DNA of 64,000 bases from Aurelia coerulea (lineage: Eukaryota; Cnidaria; Scyphozoa; Semaeostomeae; Ulmaridae), in contig CM076960.1 in assembly GCA_039566865.1 (NCBI GenBank), forward strand, positions 3,038,001-3,102,000, in the 5' to 3' direction. A program made the position numbers and the translations under genes. This document shows, one piece after another, positions 37,095-48,400 of this stretch. Below the pieces are notes generated by a model. It was not told the origin of the DNA. It worked only from the letters and a program-made list of their open reading frames with translations, and did not search any database. Position 1 is the stretch's first letter. Every line of letters starts with the position of its first letter.

Positions 37095-37811
37095 ATGAAT
37101 CTACACGTACACGCTCTTGGGTTAGGCCTCGAGAAAAATGAAGACCCAAAGCCTAATTTATTCGAATGGTTGAAAGGAGTTCATGGCGTCCATTTTCCAC
37201 GCTCGGAAATGAATAAACTCATAATGGATTATTTGATCACGGAAGGCTTCAAAGAGGCTGCTGAAAAATTTCGAGCAGAAGCTTGCACAGAGCCTAATTC
37301 TGCGTTTGATTCCCTTGATGAAAGATTAAAGATACGCGAGGCTGTGCAGTCAGGCAATGTGGATGAAGCAATCATGCTGACGAACTGTTTGAACCCAGAG
37401 ATCTTAGACTCGAGACCTCATTTATATTTCCATCTACAGCAACAGCAGTTGATAGAACTTGTACGTGAAAGGAAAGTCGAAAAGGCGTTGGAATTCTCAC
37501 AGAATGTAATGGCAGAATTAAGCATTGAGAATTCTGAATTTTTAGAAGAACTTGAAAAAACAATGGCCCTACTCGCTTATGAAAACCCAGAAATTTCACC
37601 CTTTGGGGATTTGTTAAACTTTTCTCAACGTCACAAAGTTGCAAGTGAATTGAATGCAGCAATTCTTGAAGCCGATCATCAGCAAACAAATTCCAGGCTT
37701 GAAAACCTTTTGAAAATGCTGCTTTGGGCTCAAAGTGAGCTGGATGAAAGAAAAGTTAAATATCCAAAAATGACTGATATTGCAAACGGCGCGGTTCAAG
37801 ACTCAAAATAG
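37095..37811 (+). CDS. GID8: GID8 / TWA1, CTLH-complex subunit, intronless
   Basis: A single open frame of 238 codons. It carries a LisH motif (about 38-68, with EMNKLIMDYLITEGFKEAAE), a CTLH domain (about 74-131, from LDERLKIREAV to LIELVRERK) and a CRA domain (about 127-225, ending LLWAQSELDERKVKYPKMTD). The human protein has 228 residues; this one has about ten extra at the N terminus. GID8 is a scaffold subunit of the GID/CTLH E3 ubiquitin ligase, in the nucleus and cytosol. No frame break or stop is seen, so the gene looks functional although it lacks introns. An AATAAA at 38284-38289 could end the transcript. It is convergent with MRPL13, whose stop lies 1.0 kb away. Confidence 0.96.
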   Translation: MNLHVHALGLGLEKNEDPKPNLFEWLKGVHGVHFPRSEMNKLIMDYLITEGFKEAAEKFRAEACTEPNSAFDSLDERLKIREAVQSGNVDEAIMLTNCLNPEILDSRPHLYFHLQQQQLIELVRERKVEKALEFSQNVMAELSIENSEFLEELEKTMALLAYENPEISPFGDLLNFSQRHKVASELNAAILEADHQQTNSRLENLLKMLLWAQSELDERKVKYPKMTDIANGAVQDSK

Positions 37812-38283
37812 ATGACATCATATATGTATATACGAAGAAAGAAGACTCACTTTTTCAATTTTTATGAAGAACTAAATATGTTGTAATAGGCATGTAAGAA
37901 GTAGCAGGTAAAAATGACATAGGTACATGATTGTTTGAGCATAGTTATCATATCTAATAGCCTCTTTTTTGGTAATAATTCTGCATTTTTACATGGAACT
38001 GGCATAATGTCATTACTGTTATGGATACACCAAAGTATTCATTGATATCTGTGTATTGTACTAAGCAACTAGCAAACTGATCACATAGTATCCAAAGCTG
38101 ACATAGGCCCAGTTAAAGATATGGCCTGTTGTATTCATTGTGTATCTAAGAAACAATAGGTGTGGGCACTTTCTTTACCCTATCTGTAGCAACACACAAA
38201 ATATCAATGTTAATTCCTTTCACAGCTAGTTTGCCAATGGGCCACAATTTTTGTGCAAAACAAAATTGCTAGCTGTTCACCTC

Positions 38284-38289
38284 AATAAA
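38284..38289 (+). terminator. candidate polyadenylation signal for GID8
   Basis: AATAAA, 470 bases after the GID8 stop codon, followed by a T-rich stretch. It is the best candidate before the convergent MRPL13 gene. Confidence 0.4.
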
Positions 38290-38825
38290 GTCTCTTCTTT
38301 TTCACATGCTCACTTAAATTTCTTCACTGCAATTTACTTCAAGCAACACATGTACCTTGGGAAAACCAGCTGAACAATTTAAGATGGATTATTTATTTGA
38401 TGCTACTACTGCTGCATATCGCAAGGAGACACCAGAACAAGAAACCTTCCTGCTAATTTTTAGAAAGAATTCTCCAGATTTGATTGCAAAAATAGCTCCA
38501 TATTTGGTGGATTTTTTCAAAGGCAAATAAATCAGATTTTGCAAATACCCAAGACCCAAATATATTTCTAGAAATCGGAACATCCTATTTGTAAACACCA
38601 AAGTTGAGACTGAGAGTATGTTACTTACAATATCAGACAACAACAACCCAGTTTTTGAGCCAGGGCACAGCCTCCACATCCTGTAGGGGAGCGCTGAGGC
38701 TGCATGCTGGCTGCTTTTTAAGATTACTTTTGAAAAAAAAGCATTTCTTCTGATAAAGATTGCACTTAATTCAAACATCTATCTGAAAACATGTCATTGT
38801 TTTCACAAGCAAATTACAAAATCAA

Positions 38826-39332
38826 CTAATACAGCTTTGGGTAGTTCTCAATTTCTTCAGCTGTGTATTCAGTCAATCTTTTTGGTATTCTTGCTGGGCC
38901 TTCAAGCTTTGCAAAAATATTTGCTGCAAATGGATGCTGATCATCTTCAAATAAATATAATCTCTTCATTCTAGGCTTTCTTAGATTATTTTTAGGTAAC
39001 ATCCCATTAACAGCTCTCCACAGCACTAATGTTTGGTCTCTTTTGTGAAGATCTTTGGCACGAATCTCTACAAGACCACCTGGGTATCCAGTGTGATGCC
39101 TGTAAAGCTTTTTCTCCCAATTCTTCCCAGATAGCACAATGTCTTTGGTGTTTATGACAACCACATGGTCTCCCAGGTCTCGTGATGGGTGAAAAATTGG
39201 TTTTGTTTTGCCTTGCAAAATCTGCCCTATAAATCCACCAAGCCGACCACATATTTGATCTTTTGCATCGATTAAATACCAAAGTCGTGCGTGTGTGTAG
39301 TAACTCTGAGCAGCTCTGTTGACAAAAGCCAT
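38826..39332 (-). CDS. MRPL13: mitochondrial ribosomal protein L13 (uL13m), intronless
   Basis: A single exon of 168 codons plus stop from the ATG at 39330-39332. The frame stays open a few codons upstream but only from a TTG, so I use the ATG. Family features in order: LWYLIDAKDQ near the N terminus, GDHVVVINTKDI, HHTGYPGG, GMLPKNNLRKPRMKRLYLF, and the C-terminal IPKRLTEYTAEEIENYP. The human protein has 178 residues. It belongs to the large subunit of the mitochondrial ribosome. As with its neighbour GID8, the lack of introns is notable, because the other genes here are split. Confidence 0.95.
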   Translation of the reverse strand: MAFVNRAAQSYYTHARLWYLIDAKDQICGRLGGFIGQILQGKTKPIFHPSRDLGDHVVVINTKDIVLSGKNWEKKLYRHHTGYPGGLVEIRAKDLHKRDQTLVLWRAVNGMLPKNNLRKPRMKRLYLFEDDQHPFAANIFAKLEGPARIPKRLTEYTAEEIENYPKLY

Positions 39333-39694
39333 TTTAACGCTTGAAAACAACGTTGACTTGATTAGCGAGGCCTTGTAGTTCTTTCTTTTCTTTGCAGTGT
39401 GAAATTTAGGCCCAGTTTTGTCTTCTTTTTCGTTGCAAAAGCTCTGGCAAGCAGTACCTACCTAGCAGTCACCATTAATTTACCATTAACAATGTCTCGA
39501 AGTGCAAAGAAATAACTATTAGACTGCCTTTCCTGTCACCCTGCTTGATTATTTCACTGCAAAACTGAGTTGAATGAACATCCATCATTACATTACAGAA
39601 TTCAACATGGCTGTTAGGCCGCTCCTTCGCAGCAAACAAGAAGCTCTTCGTCATTTTATTCTTCGTTTCCAGTTTCCTCGTCAACTGCGCTGCC

Positions 39695-41525
39695 AGCCGG
39701 GGGGGGGAGGGGGGGTGTACTTAGTATATTTTGCTGACGCCATGTGCACTCCTTTCCGGGTATCGTTTTCGTCTCTTTTTTCTAACGCCGGGTATCAAAA
39801 GAAGGCAATTTTTCTAAAGCCAGTTGTCAAACGTGTTATTTCATTGTTTTTCGACAAAGTTTTACGTTTAGGGGTATGCTTTTCGCCGATCTTTGCGTTT
39901 TGAAATATTCTTTTCGCCGACTTTTTCTAAAGCAAAGTAAACTTTTGTGATTTCTGAGTCCGGAGATATTTGCTTCCAAAGTTGGATGAAATTGACATTG
40001 TTTACTTTTCTCGTAATTTTTGGTCGATTTCTACACAATGCTCATTACAACAACAGGTTCATTTACTAATATCTTTGCCCAGGGTTATCCGATTTTAATT
40101 CTGTTTGTTTTAATTGATAGAACAACATGTCCGCTTACAAGAGAGTCCCTTATTGCTTCTTCCAGAACGCATTTTGTGTTTTCTTGTTATTTTTTCCTAA
40201 ATGCGCTTATTTTCCTGAAATGGACACCAAAAATGCGTTATTTGAGATTAAAAGTACAAAATAAGAAAATTAAGGACGAATATGTCTACCAAACCTAGAT
40301 TTTATCACAGCAGCACATTTCAGCAGATAGTCTGCCAAAGCAATCACTCAGGATCGTACAGGGAAAAAAGTTACTTTATTTTGAAAGTGGCCACTACCAC
40401 TTTTTTGCTATTTTGAGCCCCCATTATTTTCATGTGCGCCTTTAAACAAACGCAAATCCTGTAACTCATGCTTACAATATACCATTCTGAATGGTTTTAT
40501 CCTTGTTAACAAGTGTTCTGGCATTTTGAAAAGTAAAATTAAATTCACTATCTCCTCCGCAGAGGCCTTTTATACTTTTTTTGATGGAACTATCTTAAAC
40601 ATTGGGACTCATATCTGCATGCAATTACCAAAAACATTGTAATAATAATTTCTTTAATGTTATCTCAACTCACACAAATTAAAATGATCCATACAAAGTT
40701 GAAGATGTCATCAGTGATGGTTCCTCAAGACTGGTAGAGTTGGAACTGTGAAATGCTATCGTTTTGACTTGATTACATCCATTTCATGGTAATTACTGAA
40801 GTGAAATGATCAGGATGCGTACAAAAACATCACACATAACATTGTCCATATAATATTGCCTTGTCTTGAAGCTGGTTGGCTACAAAACGTTCCTCGTGCA
40901 CTTTTCCAAGGCTGAAATTGCATGTTCAGACTATGCTATCCCAGGGCTCAAGACAGTTTGATTAGAGAGCCATAATATGCCTTTTCGTCCAATTTTACTA
41001 TCACTTTTGTCCAAAACACTTGTTGAAAAAGGATAAAACCATTCAGAATGATATATCCTAAGCATGAGTTACAGGATTTGCGTTTGTCTGAAGGTGCACA
41101 TGAAAATAATGGGGGCTCAAAATAGCAAAAAAGTGGTAGTGGCCACTTTCAAAATAAAATAACTTTTTTCCCTGCACGATCCTGAGTGATTGCTTTGGCA
41201 GACTATCTGCTGAAATGTGCTGCTGTGATAAAATCTAGGTTTGGTAGACATATTCGTCCTTAATTTTCTTATTTTGTACTTTTAATCTCAAATAACGCAT
41301 TTTTGGTGTCCATTTCAGGAAAATAAGTGCATTTAGGAAAAAACAACAAGAGAACAAAAAATTGGGACCCAGTTGAAGCAATCAGCAACTCCCTTGCAAG
41401 GCGACAAGTAGTTCTATCACGGCTATCATTTCGAGGGAAAATTTCTAAAGCCGGGTGAAATTTTTTTTCTTGGAGTGGACCCCGTACAATTGAAAGTCAA
41501 GTACCCCCCCCCCCGGGGCTGCCAG
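39695..41525. mobile_element. 1.8-kb element with G-run/C-run ends and an inner foldback
   Basis: The left end carries GGGGGGTGTACTTAGTATAT and the right end AAGTCAAGTACC followed by a C run. A short relative lies at 46976-47283. Inside, the arms at about 40195-40460 and 41070-41340 are long inverted repeats (for example AAAGTGGCCACTACCACTTT and CATTTCAGCAGATAGTCTGC), so a foldback has formed or inserted within the element. No transposase was recognised. Confidence 0.7.
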
Positions 41526-43135
41526 GTAAAATGGGATGTGCGATTTGCGTAAAATGACATTCTGGCAATGGGTTTTTGTGCTGGGATTCGGGATGAGATT
41601 TAGACACGAACTAAAAATCTACATTTAATACGTAACAAAACGTAGCTAAGGTCTCTAATAGTACAAAAAACAACAAATTTCTAAACATAACAGTCACAAT
41701 TTGCCTGCGTATTGGCATTATTTTACATATACAAAACTTTAGCAGCACAATTCTCAAATGTTCTTTCTTATGAAGTACTGCTTGTCAAAAACTAAACTTA
41801 TTTCTATGATTAGGATTAGTCACAGTGTGGTTTCTGTATTTTGTTATGTTGGTTTCTGCCATCATATCTTTTCAAAACTTGACTACTCTGTCAATACCTA
41901 TGGTTATCTTAAAAAATGTATCCTTTTTCTTCCATTTGTTTAGGATCTACCGGGTGCCCCAAAAAAATGCAACCGATTTGAAAAATTCGGATGAAAACTG
42001 TTTCATACCCAATACCCAACAATTATTTTTATTCAAATCTGCAATAATTAGATTAAATTTTGATATATTTTCCAGTATTTTTGGTGACTTGGTTGTGTAG
42101 TTAAACATCAGCAAACTTCAAAATTGCCCTTCGGTCAAAACCAGAGCTGCTGCCTCAACAATGGTGAATCACAATGTCAAATTGTAAAACATGACAATCC
42201 CTGCAATTGCAAATCATTGCTGACAAACACGCAAACGCACAATGATTTAATTGAACATTGAACAGACACTTTCATAGAGATTTCTGTTAAAACACAGTCG
42301 TGCTTCTTAAATGTCCATGATGGTAACTTACGTTTTTGTAAAATGACTAGGCAATTATTAGATTTATACTTTCAATCATAAATGAACACATAGTTTCCTC
42401 GAGAATGGATAACTCATGAATCAGTAATAAAGGATGTTACAGTTTCTTGAAACTATGTGAAGTTTTAGACATGACTATGCTTTTAATTTTACAGTAAACT
42501 TTGCACTAATGCTGGTGGCTCTGGTTTTGCCCTGACAGCAAATTTGAAGTTTGTTCATTATTAACTCTTCAATCAAGTCACCAAAAATTCTGAAAAATTT
42601 ATCAAAATTTAACCTAATCGTTGTAGATTTAGCTAAAAATAATCATTTTGATGTTAATTTCAAACAGCTTGCGTTAGAATTTTTTGAATCTGTTCAGGCC
42701 CGTATGAAGCGGGGGGTAGGGGGGGCTCAAGCCTCCCAAATGATTTCTTAAAACAATTGTGCTACGTCACACACATTAACTAGATGTATTGTTCTCTATT
42801 GTTTTGAGAACAATTGCCCCCCAATCCGAAGCTGCTTCCTACGGCCCTGAATCTGTTGCGTTTGTTCTTGGGATACCCCGTACGATGATTTTGATGTTCT
42901 CAAAAAAATTGCCATGTCCATGAATTCTTAAAAAACATCAATAAAAACACAGCCATTTTGAAAATGATTGAGATACAAATAAATTTCCACCGCAGATTTA
43001 TAGGAAAGTACCCTGAGTTCCTTTCAAGCAATTCAATTTGAAGAAACTGCAAAGAATTTTACACCTACATTTTTTAAAAATTTGAAAGATTTGAGCCCTA
43101 TGCTCATAAAGTGTCTTCTCGATAATCTACATACT
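41526..43135. other. repeat-rich stretch without a recognised gene
   Basis: Contains a mariner-like terminus (ACCGGGTGCCCCAAAAAAAT at about 41949), a G-run/C-run block near 42710, and a region (42560-43110) related to the foldback family of 45000-45450. Open frames are short and lack family signals. Confidence 0.45.
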
Positions 43136-43533
43136 CTCAAGTACCGAATAATCGTCCCCCCCGCTTATTGATTTTTGAAAAATTTTCCAACCCCCCCACT
43201 TTTATTCCAACCCCCCCTTTTATTAATTCTTGAAAAATAGAAGTAATAGTGAACAAATTTTTTTAATAATTCCTGCTAAGCAAATGTACTTACTATATTT
43301 ATTAACTTTATTCTCCTTTGTTTGTCTGACCCGTGTTACATACGTGTTTTACATACGTGGTACCCATGTTAGATACGTGTTTTACTAAGAAAACGAAAAA
43401 CGACTATTCTCAATTTTTCCAACCCCCCCGATTGTTCCAACCCCCCCGATTATTATTATATTGAACCATTTCCAACCCCCCCCCCCCGATTATTCTCACC
43501 CCCCCCCGTTTATTCGGTACTTGAGAGTACTGG
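43136..43533. mobile_element. MITE with CTCAAGTACCGAATAA ends
   Basis: The left end ACTCTCAAGTACCGAATAAT and the right end TTATTCGGTACTTGAGAGT are inverted repeats. The inside is dominated by CCAACCCCCCC units. Confidence 0.8.
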
Positions 43534-43815
43534 GTGAACCAGAAACATGTAACCACTGTTTGAAAACTCGTTAAGCAAAAGCTATGCAGCCAATTTGTAA
43601 ACTCTTAAATACACCATCTAAATGAAGTTTCAAACTAATTTTGGAGATTCTTCTCATAATTTTAGATATATAATTTCCTTCTGACCTTAGAAATTAGCCA
43701 ATAGTCTTATTTCTCGATATGCTCAAAAACAGCAAAAGAGGCCTGTTTCACGATCGTATGAATTTAGACTTTCCTATGCTCAGCATAAATGATAAATAAA
43801 ACAGCACATTATACC

Positions 43816-44456
43816 TGGTGCATCAAAATAAACATCAATGCACATTTGGCAGGCCACAATAAATCGTACATTGCACCGATTTTGAAGATTTATGACTAAA
43901 TCTTCAGCAGAAAGCCTGAATTAGATTCTAGGACTTGTTGCAAATATTTCCGTTTTCAGTTTTTAAAGCTAGAAGCGAGTTTCTTAAAATTTTCGTTTTC
44001 GAAAACATTGAAAACGATCAAAAAACGTCGATCAAATTTTTAAAGATTCAACATGAATGAACAAAGAAAAAACGTTTTCATGGTGATTTGGGGTTTAGAA
44101 CGAACTCTCGTACAGCAGATTACAATTGGTTGATTTCTAAATCGCAAATCACCACGAACAAGTTATCTCTTTGTCCATTCATGTCGACTCTTTAGAAAAC
44201 TCGATCGATGTTTTTTTATCGGTTTCAGCAGAGTCAATTTTGTTCTATTGACTCTGTTTTCAGTGTTTTCGAAAACTAAAATTTTTGGAAACTCGCTTCT
44301 AACTCTAAAAACTGAAAATAAAAAATTTGCAAAAAAATCCAGTATCTAATTGGGGCTTTCTGCTAGCGATTAAGTCATAAATCTTCAAAATCTGTCCAGT
44401 GCATGATTTATTGTGGGCTGCCAAACATGCAGAGTTTATTTTGGCGCACCCGGTAT
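43816..44456. mobile_element. mariner-like MITE with ACCxGGTGC(A/G)xCAAAATAAA ends
   Basis: The left end TACCTGGTGCATCAAAATAA is answered by TTATTTTGGCGCACCCGGTA at the right. Long inverted arms run inward (AATCACCACGAACAAGTT and its inverse). Part of the same family lies at 16430-16720. Confidence 0.75.
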
Positions 44457-44661
44457 ATCGTATCATTAGAAAGCAATGCCTACGCTAAAAAACATCCTAT
44501 TACCATTTCAATCGTTAAAACGTAGACTCAATTCAGCCACTTACTCATAGTTTCACTCAAGTCCATGGAAGCTAGTTTCGGAAATATTTTAATTGAGATC
44601 AAGGTCGTGCATTGTAAATCATGAATTAATTTTCAAAATCGATTTAAACTTCCAACCAGAC

Positions 44662-44864
44662 CACAGGGAGCCCAGGAATTATTAGTAAATTCTTTCTTAA
44701 AATAGATCTGAGAAAGCGCTGCGTAGGAAACTGCGAATGAAATGCAGTTTTTCAAATTTCCTTCGCAGCTCAAAGCCTTCGCATTTCATTCGCAGTTTCC
44801 TACGCAGCGCTTTTTCAGATCTATTTTAAGAAAGAATTTACTAATTATTCCTGGGCTCCCTGTG
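44662..44864. repeat. near-perfect 84-bp hairpin
   Basis: The arms at 44662-44745 and 44781-44864 are almost exact reverse complements; for example CTGCGTAGGAAACTGCGAAT in the left arm is inverted in the right. The loop is about 35 bases. ACCAGA flanks both sides. Confidence 0.8.
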
Positions 44865-44984
44865 ACCAGACAGCAGAGTTGTAATGTTTCGAATTGGCTT
44901 TATCGTTGCTATGCTACGACCATCAAAACCGTGGATACTCCTTTCTGACTCGCCCAGCATAGGACTCAAATCTTTCGAATCTTT

Positions 44985-45450
44985 AAAAAGGTCGGTGTAC
45001 AATTCTTTTGCAGTTTTCGTTGAATTGAATTGCTTGAAAGAAACTTGTGGTACTTTACTGTAAATCTGCCATGGAAACTTTTTGAAATCTTGACTTTTTC
45101 AAAATGGAGGCAATTTTACTATTTTTAAACAAATTCAAGGAAAATTTTGAAAAAATCTATATCATGGTAAACCCCAAACCAATAGAGGAAAAGTGATATA
45201 ACCTCAAAGACAACCATAGTTTATGAGGGTCTACAATACGGTGGTAAGCAGAAATCTGTAGCTTTTCTGGTTTAGAATTTATAAATTTGATGTCATAGCC
45301 TCAAGTTTGATAAATGCCGCCATTTCGAAACTAATCAAGATATCAATAAATTCCCAAGGCAGATTTACAGCAAAAAGCCCTAAGTTCCTTCCAAGCCACT
45401 TAATTAAAAGAAAACTGTAACAGAATATTACACCGACCTAAAGATCTGAG
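44985..45450. mobile_element. diverged foldback element
   Basis: TTTAAAAAGGTCGGTGTACA at the left and TTACACCGACCTAAAGAT at the right are inverted, with AGGTTATATCACTTT-like interior. It ends about 50 bp before the OTULIN stop codon. Confidence 0.6.
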
Positions 45451-45495
45451 CCCTATGTTGCCTCGATCAGTATTTCAGCTTGCTATTGTACATTA

Positions 45496-48400
45496 TTAGG
45501 CCTCTTCCGATAATGCATTGTAATGCCTATCATCCTCAGCTACGAGATAAATCTTGTCTTCTGGGTCTTCCAGATCATCTGGGAATTGAGCGATGAAATC
45601 TTGCTCATCTACTTGATGTAAGCGCATTACTATGATCACAATCTTCAATGTATGGCCAAGGAGAATCATCTCAAGCTAGCAAAAGAAACAACGTTCTTAA
45701 AATAATACGCAGGTGCTTTTCAATAAAATCAGCCAAAATGAGGCTTGCACATATTTAAACACGTTGGGGAAAATTACCAAAATACAAAATGTCTGGATGG
45801 TAAACATACTTGGGACAAATAAAACGTAAACAATTTTCCATTTCCTTCAAAAATCTTTAATTGTCTCAAAATCCAATAAAAACACGGGCGTACAAGCACC
45901 TAAAATTTTGCCTGGAATTTTGCCTTATAAAATGGGGGAACAAGTTCAGCGTGTATGTTCTTAATAACCGTAAGGTTCTAATACGCGGGTGCTTACTGTC
46001 ATTATTTGTTCAAAAAGTAGCCCACGTGCAGCTTCAACATCCCTCCCATGAAGGAGTGTTGAGGCTGTGCGCAGCCTATTTGAAATGTGGCTATAACGTT
46101 TTGTACAACAATTTTTGTCCAAAGTTTGAATTCACGAGCAATGACCTAATGAATTCAAATTTTAGATATCACCATAATTTCGAAATAAACACATAGATGT
46201 ATGTGAAAATTTGGTTCTTTACTAAAGTTCGTACGCAGAACAAGATCTTGGCCACAAAAATGCAAAATCTCAAACAACAAAAGAGTTCTACATTTGCGGC
46301 TCTTATCTTGAAAACGTGGATTGGATTAGCTCTTCAACTGAAAAATATACCTGATCCATCCCTCCACTGTCGCCAATATGATTCAAATGGTTTTTCATAA
46401 ATGATCGTGGTTCTGTTGATGTATCTCTTGCGAATAACAGAATCGGTAATATGCTTGTTTCTTGCCCACTGAGCATTCCTTCGTGTAATTTGATACTGTT
46501 GTATAACATCAGGAATTTTACAGCTTCAAATAATTTGACTTCTTCTTGCTCACTACCATTCATCTTGTCTAAAATTATTTCATATCTTTTGTTGTCATTA
46601 TAACATGATGTACTAAGTGCCACCTGAAAAAATAAGACACACAAACATCTCATTTTTCATTTCATTTCAATATTACTTATACACAAATTAATCCTTCAGC
46701 AAATCAAAATATATAACATCAATTTACACTATGGTGAAGGTGAAGGTGACGTTGCATTTTTTAGCGCCAAGCGCTGGGATCGCAGAAGTAGAATAGGCCT
46801 AATCGAGTCCGCGATCCCTTGTCATGACGCTCAAGTGGTGGGGCTCTAACTGGGATCGAACCCTCTCCACCTGACTCTTCTGGCTGCAATGTCAGAGGAT
46901 TACACCACTGCGCCACAACACCTTCAAACTATAATGATAAAACCTTCAGAATAAAAACCTACAGTGCCATAAAACCCCCCAGGATCCCGGGGGGTGTACT
47001 TGACCTTCAATTGTACGGGGGTGTGCACTCCAAGAAAACAATTTTTCACCCGGCTTTAGAAATTTTCCCTCGAAATGATAGCCGGCTTTAGAAAAAATCG
47101 GCGAAAAGCATACCCCAAAACGTAAAAATTCGTCAAAAAAACAATGAAATAACACTTTTGACAACCGGCTTTAGAAAATTTGCCTTCTTTTGATACCCGG
47201 CGTTAGAAAAAAGAGGCGAAAACGATACCCGGAAAGGAGTGCACATCCCGTCAGCAAAATATACTATGTAGCCCCCCCCCCCGGGCATAAAACTTAATCA
47301 TTGCTGTTCTTCCAGGGAGTTGTGTTTGAGAGTCTAGCTCGTGCGTTTTAAGTTGTTGCCCGCACCAAAGCGGGGCTTAGTAGTACTCCGTTTGTAGATA
47401 ATATACGGGGAGAGCATCTCAATATTTTCGCTTTTCCTGTCTTATCTTTCGTCTTTCTGGTTAAACCGGTCTTTGATCTAATTGGAAAAGAGGCTGTGAT
47501 CACGAGGTTTACAAAATGGCGGATAGCGGTAAGCAAACTTAAGTTGTTAATGATTCGAATATGAGCAAATTGTCAGCAGAAAAGATAAGAAGAAATCGAT
47601 TTGAGTTTCATTTTATTTCATTAGGCCAAATTCGTGAAACCTTATAGACCCACCTACACAAAACTGCTGAATCACCTTATCAGAGGTGGAAAAAGTGCGC
47701 GAAGCAGCTTCGCAGGAAGCTTGTTTGTCTGGAAGGAAAAAAATGGAAGGAAAGAGTGAAAACAGAACGGAAGGAAACGATGAAGTGAGGAATGGATAAA
47801 TGAAAGGAAAAAGGTTGTGGAAAAAGAATGGAAAGAAAAAGGAGAGGAGGAAGAAAGAAGGATGGAAGGAAAATAGGATGGCAAAGAAAACAAAAATTGA
47901 ACACATAAAGAGACAGGAAGGACCAAACGATAGAAAGAATAGAAGAAAATCAATGTTTTGGATGGTGCTCTTTTCATTTACAGTTTTGTGAGCTCAGGAA
48001 GCTTTTAAAGTAATTTCAGTTCCTAATGGATTATCGACTACACTGAAATCCGGGACTACAGAAAATTCATAGAATAACGGAAGGAAGAATTCTGGTTTGA
48101 CGTTCCTTCGCAGGAAGGCAAATATTTTTTCCACCACTGCACCCTGCCCCTTATATTCGTTTTACTAACAATTCTAAGCACCATGTACGTAATACCAATT
48201 ATTTGGTCCTGTACAATAACGTATAGATAGATAGACTTACTGTTTCCTGAAGAACATCGAGACAATCAGTAAGTGTATCTACGACAGAATTATTGACCAA
48301 AGGAAGTCTTTTTGCGAAACTCCACTCTCTTATCCATTTGCAATTCTTGGCCATCAGTGCACGAGGTAACTAGAAAAGTAAACATGTGGATTACATTTTT

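Noticed and set aside
37095..37811. GID8 as a dead retrocopy
   Set aside because: The frame is complete, all three domains are intact and no stop or frameshift is present, so I treat it as a working gene.
38826..39350. Longer MRPL13 start at 39350
   Set aside because: The codon at 39348-39350 is TTG on the minus strand. The first ATG is at 39330-39332 and gives a protein of normal length.
46840..46924. Functional tRNA gene
   Set aside because: The A and B boxes are good but the acceptor and anticodon stems do not pair properly, and a SINE body and tail follow.
47613..47991. Long overlapping open frames on both strands
   Set aside because: They are by-products of the purine-rich low-complexity tract.
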